10,883 nucleotides of DNA. Origin: Phoronis ovalis. Its lineage: Eukaryota; Phoronida; Phoronidae. The stretch is taken from positions 1 through 10,883 of the forward strand of contig JAOXYB010058823.1 in the NCBI GenBank assembly GCA_028565635.1, in the 5' to 3' direction. This document shows, piece by piece, positions 1 through 8,572 of this stretch. Positions within the stretch are counted from its first letter, which is position 1, and each line of letters starts with the position of its first letter. Below the pieces are notes generated by a model that worked only from the letters and a program-made list of their open reading frames with translations, made no database searches and was not told the DNA's origin. Position numbers and translations under genes: made by a program.

Positions 1-1965
1 TTAGAAATATCGAAAAAACAGTTTCGCAGCGCCACCCGTGGCAAAACGTGGTAAACACCTGCCTTAAGTTACTTGCGCAGTAAAAAAATATATAACATAT
101 GAGTACTACTGGGGAAGTAATCCCCGTTTCATTCCTCATGTGGCTAAATGCTGGTTCTTACTCTCATGTTGGCGGCTTGTTAAAATTTCTTTACTAAAAG
201 TGCATTAAATTACAAACTTGCAAAAATGCCATTAAATTTGAAACACTTTTCAGATATTTTTCTTGTGAAACTATCTATCAAAATCATAGACTACAAAATC
301 AATATGCAATAATTAATGTTCCCATTTTGTCATCATATATACTGTGTGCGAGTAGTACCTGTCATGTCGTTGACTGGTTATTACCACCCAGTGAACATTT
401 TACAATTGTTTACATGCTGCAATACAACAGTAGGTGATCTACATGTTTTAAAATATTTCTGGCCGCGGTGCTGATGTGATGTGAACATGTGATAGGGTGA
501 TATTTGTTCAGATGGTACATTACATATGTATTCAACGCAGATTTGCAGGTTTGAGTGCATGTTGCTCATGACAGAAAATGATTTCCCAGGGTTTCCAATC
601 CTTTGTGTGTGGGATGTGTAGAGATGTATTTGATCTTGCTATATCATTAAAGTAACAAAGACTGCATATTGTGCTGATGATCATGAATACTGGTGGATGG
701 ATTTCATTTGCTATTTGCTATATATTACAATAAAAACTGCAGTAGCTGGGCTTAATTTTCTTTGTTGCTGCTACATTTTATTGTTCTGTCGATTGATCTA
801 ATCACGGAAACGCAAACATGACAATGAACAACCATATTAAAACGTCAATAATATAATATTTAAAGATAAAGTCTGTTAACTGAACAAGTCAATATATTTT
901 TGTAATAAAATGTAGAATTAACCAAAGCAAACAATAATTTTAGATATATTCTTAGAAACAATTTAACCTATAAAGCATAGGTACATGCAGAAATTTTAGA
1001 TGTTTAATGCTTGTTATTACAACACAAATTATTATTAATTAATATGGGGTATACCAAATTTTTTTTTATTACCACAAAATTACATTAAAGTATAGTGTTA
1101 GAATTTGAATACTACTTTCCAGCAAGATTAATTTAATATCTGGACGGTATGACAATATTACTAGCATTGTATACAGTTAATTGACAATAATTTAAATCTG
1201 CAACATATCTACAATTATATATTATCTATGTTAGCAAACACACTTTAGAAGAAACATATTACTACCAGAATACCAGTAAATTTGCAAATAAAGACAGAAT
1301 TTAAAAACTAAAACAAGAAGTCCATCTGAATGTAGATGCCAGTTTTCAGCTGGTGAAAATGAATCAAAATTACTTTTCTTTGTTACTTCTATATATACAC
1401 CCTAAAATAAATTAAATTCCTTGTTTACTTTTATTAATATGCTAAATTTTTAAATTTCATTGAATCATAAATGTTTAAATTATAAAATTGAATCTGCAAA
1501 TATGATATTTAGTAAGCTATTTTTATCAAAATGTTTAGAAGCATGATTTGCATGTAAATTGAGCTTTATTGATAAATACTAATGGATTGCAGCATGCGAG
1601 TATTTCACTGGAAATTGACATTTCTTGTTAGTTCATTGAAAAATAATTGGTAAAATGATTATGAAAGGTAGAAACAGAAGTTAATGTCATATTTTATTAC
1701 TGAACAATTCGATCTGAATATTCATGTTTATATATACACCGGTGTCGTGACAATCATTCTGATTGTGTTTCAGTTTAAGTCCTTGCAGTCATCCTTCATA
1801 CTAGCAGTGTATTACCATATATATATTATAGCTGTATCTTTTTACCTTTCAGTTAACATGCAATTTTAAATTCCAGAAATATCACAAAATAACGTGTTAA
1901 CTATCTAGACTGTTTATGAACTAAGATGCCAAGTGTCAATTAATATCACACTAGGCATTATAAAA

Positions 1966-2038
1966 CCTAGCAGGGGTGGGACTATAAGACTGTAATTGAA
2001 AATTGTCCCAGCCACATGTTCGCCTAGGAATTACAACA
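1966..2038. repeat. Imperfect inverted repeat / hairpin
   Basis: Two nested complementary pairs are visible. TGGGAC (1977-1982) pairs with GTCCCA (2015-2020), continued by GG/CC with one bulged base. Further out, CCTAG (1966-1970) pairs with CTAGG (2034-2038). The segment is locally richer in G and C than its surroundings. It could be a transposon remnant or a folded intronic RNA; I recognise no family. Confidence 0.35.
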
Positions 2039-2486
2039 TCAAACTTTCCATTACTATTACAAGAAATCCGATCGTCATTTTTGTTAATATAAACAAAACA
2101 CATAATTATTATAACTCATTCTTCGAAATAATTTGTATGAAAACACAATGAAAATGTGTGCTATGAATTATCTCGATGAGGAAATACACAAACATTTTCA
2201 AAGAGATACAACTCTTTTTTATGTCCTTGTTAAAATGCAATAAAGCAGAAATTCACCTTTTAAGCAGTGTCATAACAGGAAATTTTTTAGTTATAAAGGA
2301 TATGTAAATTGGGAGAAATGCTATGAATAAACGCAAAAATATGCATTGTTGTATGCTTATGCTCACATGTTTTTGCTTAATATAAACCTTGTAACAATAT
2401 GCATTCCGGGAGAAGGAGGCGGAGATGCTCAGTAACAAATTGAGTAGCGACAAACCACTGGAGCTTATTGTATGCCTCATTAACAT

Positions 2487-2505
2487 CAAAACAAAACAAA
2501 ACAAA
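2487..2505. repeat. (CAAAA)n microsatellite
   Basis: Three full CAAAA units plus a partial fourth in tandem, within the presumed CELF-type intron. Confidence 0.8.
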
Positions 2506-2683
2506 TTTAGACCAAAATGGCGAAGAAATGATTCGTTGGTATTTGTAAAAAATGGATGAAAAATGTATATCTCCCACGTATCTAAAGGTCAAAATGCAAA
2601 AAAATATTTCCTACTCGTAAACGAAATGATAAAATCTTTAAATATATACTGACTACAAGTCAAAAATTAGGACTCATCTCCAG

Positions 2684-2694
2684 TATATATATAT
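2684..2694. repeat. Short TA dinucleotide run
   Basis: Eleven bases of alternating TA, flanked by further TATA-like sequence. It is simple-sequence DNA in the presumed CELF-type intron. Confidence 0.8.
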
Positions 2695-4658
2695 CCAATA
2701 TATGTCACCAATAGATGTATTGGAATGTTACCTTACTATATAACCAGGTTAACTGTAGCATCTTTTTTAATTAGTGCATTGTTAACACTGTCATATAATG
2801 AAATTAGCTCAACAAAAGGGATGCTTTTTTTGGAAGTACCATATTGTGAAGAGGTCTCTAGAAGTAGCCATAAAGATGTCTAGTCATGAATTTCATTACC
2901 AGAAAACAATAAAGTTTGCGAAATAAAAAAAGTTTGAAAGAAGACATAATGTATTATAAAATATTCATTGACACTTTTATAATTTAGGTTAATCACTGTA
3001 TTTCCTATATCATTATCTTTTAATCTAACAACATTAATTATTTATCTGCTGAAAGTGCCAAAGAGATTACAGAGAAGTAGGAAAAGTTGTAACAATGTAC
3101 ATTTTGATTTTATTGGTATACGCCAGGATGTAGTAAAACTCTAAGAGTTTTATATATCCTAAATGTATAAGAATTGTAGGAATAAACATTCATTTAGTAC
3201 GGTGTGTCATTACAATTGCTGGTTTTTAGAAGAAGGGTATTTCAAAGTAACCACACTCTATTACCATGCACCCATTTCTAATATATTCACTTACTTTTTT
3301 ATTTATATCACACATACTAGGCTACATGTAGAGTTATTTGCATCTATTTTCTTTATGTTTGCATGGAATTTTGATACCTGAATCCACACAATTTTATTGA
3401 CATCAATTAGGAAACACAGATAATTTATGTGAAATTAGAGAGCAAGCTTATATAGTAATGTTAATTTCTAGAAACTTATATCAAACATTGAGAGGAACTG
3501 GTTCACATGTATGAATACATTTGAGGAGCATATATGTGAGCAAGCAGCAGACAAAGAGAGTGGAACAATTAAATAGAAAACATGGAAGATTTATTCCACA
3601 AAAAGATATTTTCTTTAATAGTCTTATTAAATTCGGTGATTCTGTACATAGAATTATATCCATCAATATGATATTAATGACCATTTTAATTCATTTTGAA
3701 TTGAGAGATCTTGACTTAAATTGAAACATAACTGACAGCTTCAATATGCTCATTCAAAACCTTTTCTCAGAAAAGTAGTCATAGCATTATTTATTGTTAA
3801 TTGAGCATATCGATATTTCTGTAATTATTGTAATCAACTGGAAAAGAAAGATCTCTGAATCCAATAATTATATTCCCTGGTGCTCTGATCTTGATTAACA
3901 ATAATACGATATGATATTCGCCCTTCTAGCACAGTTCTTCCTTTATTAATTATGTGATAAGGAATTGTATTAATTATTTATATGATGTCTAAGGAGTTTG
4001 TTGAAGGTGTTAAAAAATCCTGAGTACACAAAATTAGACAAAAATTGTAAATTCAGGGTAGTTTCAGGAGTGATCTGCACCTATCCTACCTGCAATTTCA
4101 AAGAATAAAAATCACAAATGGCAGAAAGGTTAAACTCCTTTTGCAGGTCATGCATTAATGATGCTCTCTCGGTTACACGAACATTTATTAATACTTCATA
4201 ACATGCAATTTGGTAAAATTTTTATAAAAATTACAATTGCATCATATTCCTGTTAACAGTCGATAGTAGGATATTCACAGTGAACAACATGGTAGTTAAA
4301 CATGAATGTCTGAAGATGCAGACATATACTTATAAATATTTAAAGACTTTAAATTGGTATATTAAATAATAAAATACAAACAGAAACTGGCAACTTCTAA
4401 TAACAAGTATTAAATAAAAAATGGTTTTCACTGACAACCTGATTTTTAACGTTCAGCATTAAAAAAGCTATCATATTTAGTGACACTAATACAGTGTACA
4501 ATCGAACAATCGATTGTATTCATTGCTGGCGAATAGCTAACTTTTTCCGTCTGCTAAAATTCTTTTTAGTTGTTACAATTAAGCCAATAGGAAAATCATG
4601 TCTGGACATCACGCACCACTTACCCAAATGATAAAATAGTGCGAAGAAACATAAATAC

Positions 4659-4893
4659 CTTTGTGCATGCCAGTGAGGCGATCCTTAAGAACTGTGAATT
4701 CGTATATTTGACCAAATTCTTCAAAAAGTGGTCTGATATCTTTGTCTTCTAAAGTTCTAGGAATTTGTCCAACAAATAATTTAACGGCATCTTGATCTTT
4801 CACAGGTAAACAATTGTTCATATTGTTTAGAACGTTTTGGAGTTCTGGTGCAGCTGGTAACTTCATAATGTCAAGCAAAGTACGCGAGTCCAT
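4659..4893 (-). CDS. CELF: First coding exon of a CELF3/4/5/6-type (Bruno-like) RNA-binding protein
   Basis: This exon gives the N-terminus and first half of RRM1 of a CELF-family protein, which binds GU/U-rich RNA to control splicing, translation and decay. The ATG is at 4893-4891, and an in-frame TAA at 4929-4927 supports it as the start. Residues 1-31 are a leader not recognised from other family members. RRM1 begins at about residue 32 ([15 protein letters not shown]), with RNP2 LFVGQI at 39-44, then [11 protein letters not shown] and [13 protein letters not shown]. The LTGMHKG ending and KLFVGQIPR separate it from CELF1/2 and place it with CELF3-6 (fly bru3 group). The exon is 78 codons plus one base, ending AAAG|GTATTT at 4659/4658, so the glycine codon is split (phase 1). 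RNP1 (KG-CAFLTY in the family) must continue in the next exon, outside the window. Beyond the donor the frame reads IYVSSHYF, which is intronic. Which paralogue it is cannot be decided. Confidence 0.93.
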
Positions 4894-4926
4894 TCGAAAA
4901 TGCGTTCTGCATCTGAAGCACGCGCT

Positions 4927-4959
4927 TTATTTACACCGTTCACGATCGATAGGATTCAT
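4927..4959 (-). promoter_or_regulatory. Upstream ORF in the CELF-type leader
   Basis: An ATG at 4959-4957 opens ten codons (MNPIDRERCK) closed by TAA at 4929-4927. This is in the same frame as the main start, which lies 33 bases further downstream. If the transcript begins upstream of it, the uORF could reduce initiation at the main ATG. The transcription start is not known. An acceptor-like TCTCGTCTAG ends at 4971, so a further upstream untranslated exon is possible, and the CTAG/GTAACC there could equally be read as a donor. Confidence 0.5.
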
Positions 4960-4965
4960 TTCCGG
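4958..4965 (-). promoter_or_regulatory. ETS/GABP-like site (CCGGAAAT)
   Basis: On the minus strand this reads CCGGAAAT, close to the ETS-family core CCGGAAGT, just before the CELF-type coding start and overlapping the uORF ATG. It is a short match and could be chance, although C/G-rich octamers are uncommon in this AT-rich sequence. Confidence 0.25.
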
Positions 4966-5215
4966 GTTACCTAGACGAGAGTAAGCGATAATTGTAGTAA
5001 CTAATTCACGACACGAGCGAAAGTTTATTTATTGTTTCACATAATTGATTTTAAAGTACAAATTCGATAAAGCGTGTACAATATTTATTTACTTAGAGGA
5101 GAACATTTTTTGGTAAAAATAATATTTTTCTTGTACTTTTGGTACATTTTAAAACAATAACTTCTACGGAACTAACAAGCCAACATTTGTGTCTATATTA
5201 CTTAGTGCTATCGCG
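4960..5215. promoter_or_regulatory. Divergent promoter interval
   Basis: This lies between the CELF-type leader (minus) and the TATA box of the plus-strand gene. It holds no open frame worth calling. Facing left there is only AATAAATAAA-like AT sequence at a distance (about 5022-5030), so the CELF side looks TATA-less. Facing right the interval leads into a clear TATA box. The short separation suggests a shared regulatory region, but that is inferred from arrangement alone. Confidence 0.4.
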
Positions 5216-5224
5216 TATATAAAA
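5216..5224 (+). promoter_or_regulatory. TATA box (TATATAAAA)
   Basis: TATATAAAA is preceded by TCGCG, which sets it off from ordinary AT-rich sequence. It lies about 213 bases before the ATG at 5437, predicting a transcription start near 5245-5255 and a leader of roughly 190 bases. A strong acceptor-like tract (TTTTTTTCCCTTAG, ending at 5331) lies in that leader, so a leader intron is possible, but no convincing donor was found. Confidence 0.5.
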
Positions 5225-5436
5225 TTCGAGCCACTAGCTAAAAAAGACGAAGCAAAGCTTACAAATACCCCTATCTTCTCCTTAAAGTCAATGTAGGAGG
5301 ATGTGCATTGTGCATCATTTTTTTCCCTTAGTTAAGTTTAAATATTATGCTGCAATCCCAATCGTACTTGTCATAATGTCAGAAGATAAAAATATACCCT
5401 TGGATACAACTCACCCATAACTTGCTGCCGTACGTA

Positions 5437-6735
5437 ATGGAAGCACCCAACGAGTCTGTTCCCCATAATATCTGTTCCCCAGACCATTCTGTCTGGCTGG
5501 CAAACCTTAAATATGTGACTGACCTACCTGGCAAGGGGGAAGAGATTCTAATTTCTAAAGTAACTTCGCTAAATGATTTATTTAAGAATGAAAAATATCT
5601 TTATTCCCAAATTTCAGCTGGCAGATACAGCTTTGCCGCATATTCAGCTTGCAGGTGAATGGGTAACAGACATGGCCTTCCAAGCTACACCACCAAATGG
5701 TTTATCTAAGCATGAAACATGTAAAAAATATGTTGGTTGCTATATAACCCCCCCAAAAAAATATCCTCATTGGATGCATCTCACGTAAGAATCACATGCG
5801 TAGCTATTTCACCTTGACTTAATGTTAGTTATTTTTTTCTATTGTTGTGATATAAAACAATGATAGTACACTGTATGTCAAGGCAGAGATTACACCGGTG
5901 AGGCATATTTGAATTTTGTTTGTAACAAATGCAGTGCAGTTCTTCTTTACCTTTAGTTATATCATATAATGTGCTGGGCTATTGGAGTATTAAAACAGGT
6001 GCAAAAACTGTACGCACTGTTTAGGTTTTATAGCGGGATTTTGAAGCGATATAAGGTATAATTAAGATGACGTTATTTATTAAATCAGGCATTACTATTG
6101 TTTCGGCAAAGTTCATAAAATCATAATGTTAAACTTTTCACGCAAACAAAGAGATATATATAAGATCAATAACTGAATTTACGACAGTAAGTTTCCGTTT
6201 CCTGGATAATAACAAGTACACACGCGTACCACTAACTAGCTCAATACAAACAATGGTTATTAGATAAAATAAATGATTTAGAATTGTAAAAAAATATTGA
6301 AAGCTTCTACAAATAACGGCGTGAGAAGAAAAAACTTAACTTCGATGGGAAACCCCATGTATAAGCTAAGCTTATGCAATTCTACGATATAAGCACTAGG
6401 TCCGATCGCGTCTAAACTGCATCAAGTTAATATTACCGATATATGTCTATTTATATAGATTCAGACCTGTAGCACACAGTACTATACGTGCTAAATACCA
6501 TGCAAATACCTATATGTGCCATTTAATTAACTTTTCCAACTTTTTCACAACAAAATTTGGAAAAATGATTTTAGGACCAAGGAAGTCTGCTTACATCTAT
6601 TTTGACACAGCCTTCAATCGTACAATAATGGGCGCAAACCTTAAACATTGGTCAGATGAAAGCAAGTCTGTATTACATCCCGAGCCGAATAAACAGAACT
6701 ACCTGTGGGCCACTCCCGAGGAGCCGCTCAAATAA
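5437..6735 (+). CDS. Unrecognised three-exon gene, predicted 147-residue protein
   Basis: I do not recognise this protein. Proposed coding exons are 5437-5559 (41 codons), 5618-5784 (55 codons plus two bases) and 6582-6735 (one base, 50 codons, TAA). The phases join cleanly: phase 0 at the first junction (LISK to LADTALPHIQ) and phase 2 at the second (WMHL, a shared T, then KSAYIYFD). Donors are AAA|GTAACT and CAC|GTAAGA; acceptors are AAATTTCAG and ACCAAG. The last acceptor is the weakest call: TTTTAG at 6574 is better but breaks the frame with this donor. The start is the first in-frame ATG after the stop at 5374-5376. The protein is small and hydrophilic, with five Trp (20, 56, 93, 120, 139), three Cys (13, 76, 82), no signal peptide and no membrane segment. 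Aromatic-rich short proteins of this kind occur among ciliary microtubule-inner proteins, but I see no motif to assign it. A decayed gene is also possible. Confidence 0.5.
5560..5617 (+). other. Proposed 58-bp intron
   Basis: It begins GTAACT and ends CCCAAATTTCAG, with a branch-point-like GCTAAAT between. Splicing it links two open frames at phase 0. It is very short for an animal intron. Read through, the upstream frame stays open across it and stops at 5656-5658, giving a 73-residue truncated product from the ATG at 5437. Confidence 0.4.
5785..6581 (+). other. Proposed second intron of the unrecognised gene
   Basis: It starts with a strong GTAAGA donor. The 3' part has a pyrimidine-rich tract at about 6530-6547 before the candidate acceptors TTTTAG (6573-6574) and CCAAG (6580-6581). 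An extra small exon could lie inside: an AG after TGAT at about 5865 and a good CG|GTGAGG donor near 5897 bracket an open stretch, but including it breaks the frame of the last exon. It also contains the 15-base palindrome at 6361-6375. Confidence 0.4.
6361..6375. repeat. 15-base perfect palindrome
   Basis: ATAAGCTAAGCTTAT is an inverted repeat of seven bases around a single central A, in the proposed second intron. No function is evident. Confidence 0.6.
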
Positions 6736-6736
6736 A
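6731..6736 (+). terminator. AATAAA overlapping the stop codon
   Basis: The terminal CTC AAA TAA A contains AATAAA, so the stop codon lies inside a canonical polyadenylation signal. A G/T-rich stretch follows (GTTCGTTAGTG, about 6756-6766). If used, the 3' untranslated region would be only 15-25 bases. A conventional AATAAA also occurs at 7197-7202. Confidence 0.3.
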
Positions 6737-6800
6737 ATGAGGGTAATCATGTTCGTTAGTGAAGACGGGTGAAAATAGTGTTTATTTGAGGAGCAGGCGC

Positions 6801-6820
6801 GTAACGTGCGTTACACGTGT
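6801..6820. promoter_or_regulatory. Inverted repeat GTAACG-TG-CGTTAC with adjoining ACACGTGT
   Basis: GTAACG (6801-6806) and CGTTAC (6809-6814) form a perfect inverted repeat around TG. It runs into the eight-base palindrome ACACGTGT (6813-6820), which contains the bHLH E-box CACGTG. CpG-containing palindromes of this length are uncommon in this AT-rich window. Binding by any factor is not shown. Confidence 0.35.
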
Positions 6821-7196
6821 AGGGTATGAAAATCAGCAATTCTGACCAAAAAGGGCGAGGTTTTAACCCTGCCTGGTCTTACTGTGCAGGACGAGGCTCG
6901 CTTAGGATCCAATGTTAGTAGTGAGAATCAGTTTTTTTTCGCTTTTAGAAAATTCAGGTTTTGGATAACGTACCAACTTCAGCATAGGTGGTCATCCTTT
7001 TTTTCTTGTCATAAAATGACAGGGTATCAATTTAGGCCTAGGTCTTACTTAGGTCTTGCTTTATCGAACCTCAATAACTTCTTGTTTAAGGTGTTTTTTG
7101 AGGCCATTAACCAGCGTGATTACCCGCATTTTATTTGAGTGCCCCCAAACGAGAACTGAGATTACATTATATAATTCCTATTTTATTGAAATTAAT

Positions 7197-7202
7197 AATA
7201 AA
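7197..7202 (+). terminator. Alternative AATAAA polyadenylation signal
   Basis: AATAAA lies about 460 bases after the stop at 6735, with T-rich sequence following. It would give a more usual 3' untranslated region, but in AT-rich DNA this hexamer is frequent by chance. Confidence 0.25.
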
Positions 7203-8520
7203 ATCTACCGAAGTGTGGAGTAATTTTATCTTGTCAGATCAAATCCTGTGTCGAAATATCGTAAGTATAAAAAAAAATAGTATAACCTAGCATTTATGAT
7301 TGAGAAAAAGAACAAAATGTTTCTGTCATAAGCGTGCAATTCTTTATCTGAAAAATCAAATTTCATATTTTGTTCTCAGCAAGGATATACTAAGAATTTA
7401 TTATCGCGCAGTCCAATTTCAGATAATACAAATAAAAACTTGACGCGTGTGGCGACATCTGTGGTGACTATAATTTTTGGTCATATTTCTCACTTCAGCA
7501 TTACCATTCATATCTCTGTACCACAACTGATTAAAATTCTTTTCAAGCTTCATCTTTTATATCTGTGTGAGTTCGATCAATCTGGTCGTAAATTTTAAAG
7601 CCTTCGATGGCTTGAATGACAAGCGATTGATAACACCTTGATATATGCAAAACATAATTAATAATAAGTAATACGATAAAATGATAATATTGGAAGGCCG
7701 ATATTTTTTTATTGAAATGAAAATCGAAGTGTAACTAGCTATATATCACTCAAATTTTATGGAAATGTTAATATTTCAACTTTTACATAGTTTACCTTTC
7801 CGATAGAGGGCGCTATGTCCCACAGACCGTTCCACTAGAACGTTTGCTTTGACGATATTGCGTTGCATTGTAATAACACAATGGAAAATAGAATCTCATA
7901 AAATGGATGACAGTGATTGTTTTAAGCATTTCAAAATGTGGAAAATCACTCCGCCAAGTGTTTGATGTCAAATGCATTGAAAAATAAGTGAACTGCTAGA
8001 TTTCGCAGATAAAACGTAACGGCACCAGAAATGAAGAAATGAGAAAAGTTTAGTAGTATTTAAAGTAAATGGAAAAATGTATGTTTCCTTTGTCTCTGAA
8101 ATTTAGGCATACATACCAATTGGTATTTCGAAAAATGTTACAATGGCCGTTTTTTATAACTTGGACATTCCTTTTTTATTGTTTTAAAAAAACATTAGCA
8201 ACATTTGACAAATTTTGAGATGTGACTATTTTTTAATTAGTTAATTTCACAAATAACAGGCATTGCATTTGGCAATTTTGCTAAAACCCGAAAAAGTTTC
8301 ACATGATAGTCTGCATTCAGATCAGTTGGTTGTATCTTTTCTACGCATACGCGTGAAAAACAAATTAAAATGAAACACAAAACCCCCAGTCCACGGTCGC
8401 TTTGGCAAGGCAAGCTGTCGTTGTTTCCACGTAAAAACAAGAAAATCCTCGATATGTGTCCCTTTTCGTACTGAAAAACAGAGAAATAACTTCAATTTTT
8501 TTCAATTAAAAATCCTATAA

Positions 8521-8572
8521 TGAGTGGATCCCGGGGGACGGGGGTAATTCCCGGGGGGTGGATCAAGGTGGG
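8521..8572 (+). repeat. G-rich short duplication with G-quadruplex potential
   Basis: GTGGATC occurs on both sides of a G-rich core, and CCCGGGGG occurs twice. G runs are five (8533-8537), five (8540-8544), six (8553-8558) and three (8570-8572) bases, enough for four G-tracts on the plus strand. It stands alone in AT-rich DNA. It could be a degenerate minisatellite or part of a transposon end. Confidence 0.55.

Larger units (their letters stand above)
1..4658 (-). other. Probable first intron of the CELF-type gene (partial, runs off the window)
   Basis: On the minus strand this follows the donor at 4658-4657. It is AT-rich with many stops in every frame, and I could not find the next CELF exon (the CAFLTYC stretch) by eye, so the intron appears to exceed 4.6 kb. 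Longest open frames here are 60-83 codons, with compositions typical of AT-rich noncoding DNA. Visible structure is small: a (CAAAA) pentamer run at 2487-2505, a TA run at 2684-2694, a hairpin-forming segment at 1966-2038, a palindrome ACAATCGATTGT at 4506-4517, and a CTCF-like core at 29-41. An independent gene nested here cannot be excluded. Confidence 0.6.
6737..8520. other. No supported gene; 3' flank and intergenic DNA
   Basis: The first 400 bases are somewhat richer in G and C than the rest and include a 14-base inverted repeat (6801-6814) next to a CACGTG E-box (6814-6819). An 84-codon open frame at 6884-7138 begins in this part, but its composition (runs of F, R and N, no motif) and lack of a recognised relative do not support a gene. 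Further on are two CTCF-like cores in opposite orientation (7452-7464 plus, 7800-7813 minus) and a small inverted repeat, CGTTC-CACTA-GAACG, at 7828-7842. The remainder is AT-rich with stops in all frames. Confidence 0.5.

Noticed and set aside
2253-2592. Overlapping minus-strand open frames of 83 and 71 codons
   Set aside because: Low-complexity hydrophobic composition from AT-rich DNA, no domain, inside the presumed CELF-type intron.
3521-3724. 67-codon plus-strand frame with charged text such as KQQTKRVEQLNRKHGR
   Set aside because: Part of it looks protein-like, but there is no homology I can name, an overlapping antisense frame of the same length exists, and no splice sites fit well.
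5840-5900. Possible extra small exon ending at a GTGAGG donor
   Set aside because: It is open and has a good donor, but including it leaves the last exon out of frame.
7060-7080. tRNA B-box-like text (reverse of TCGAACCTC) suggesting a tRNA-derived SINE
   Set aside because: No matching A-box at the expected distance and no tRNA fold.
6884-7138. 84-codon plus-strand open frame (MQDEARLGSN start)
   Set aside because: No recognisable motif, phenylalanine-rich composition from T-runs, and no splice or promoter context; most likely chance.
8237-8440. 67-codon minus-strand frame resembling a secreted peptide
   Set aside because: A hydrophobic stretch sits mid-frame rather than at the N-terminus, with no cleavage site or known family.
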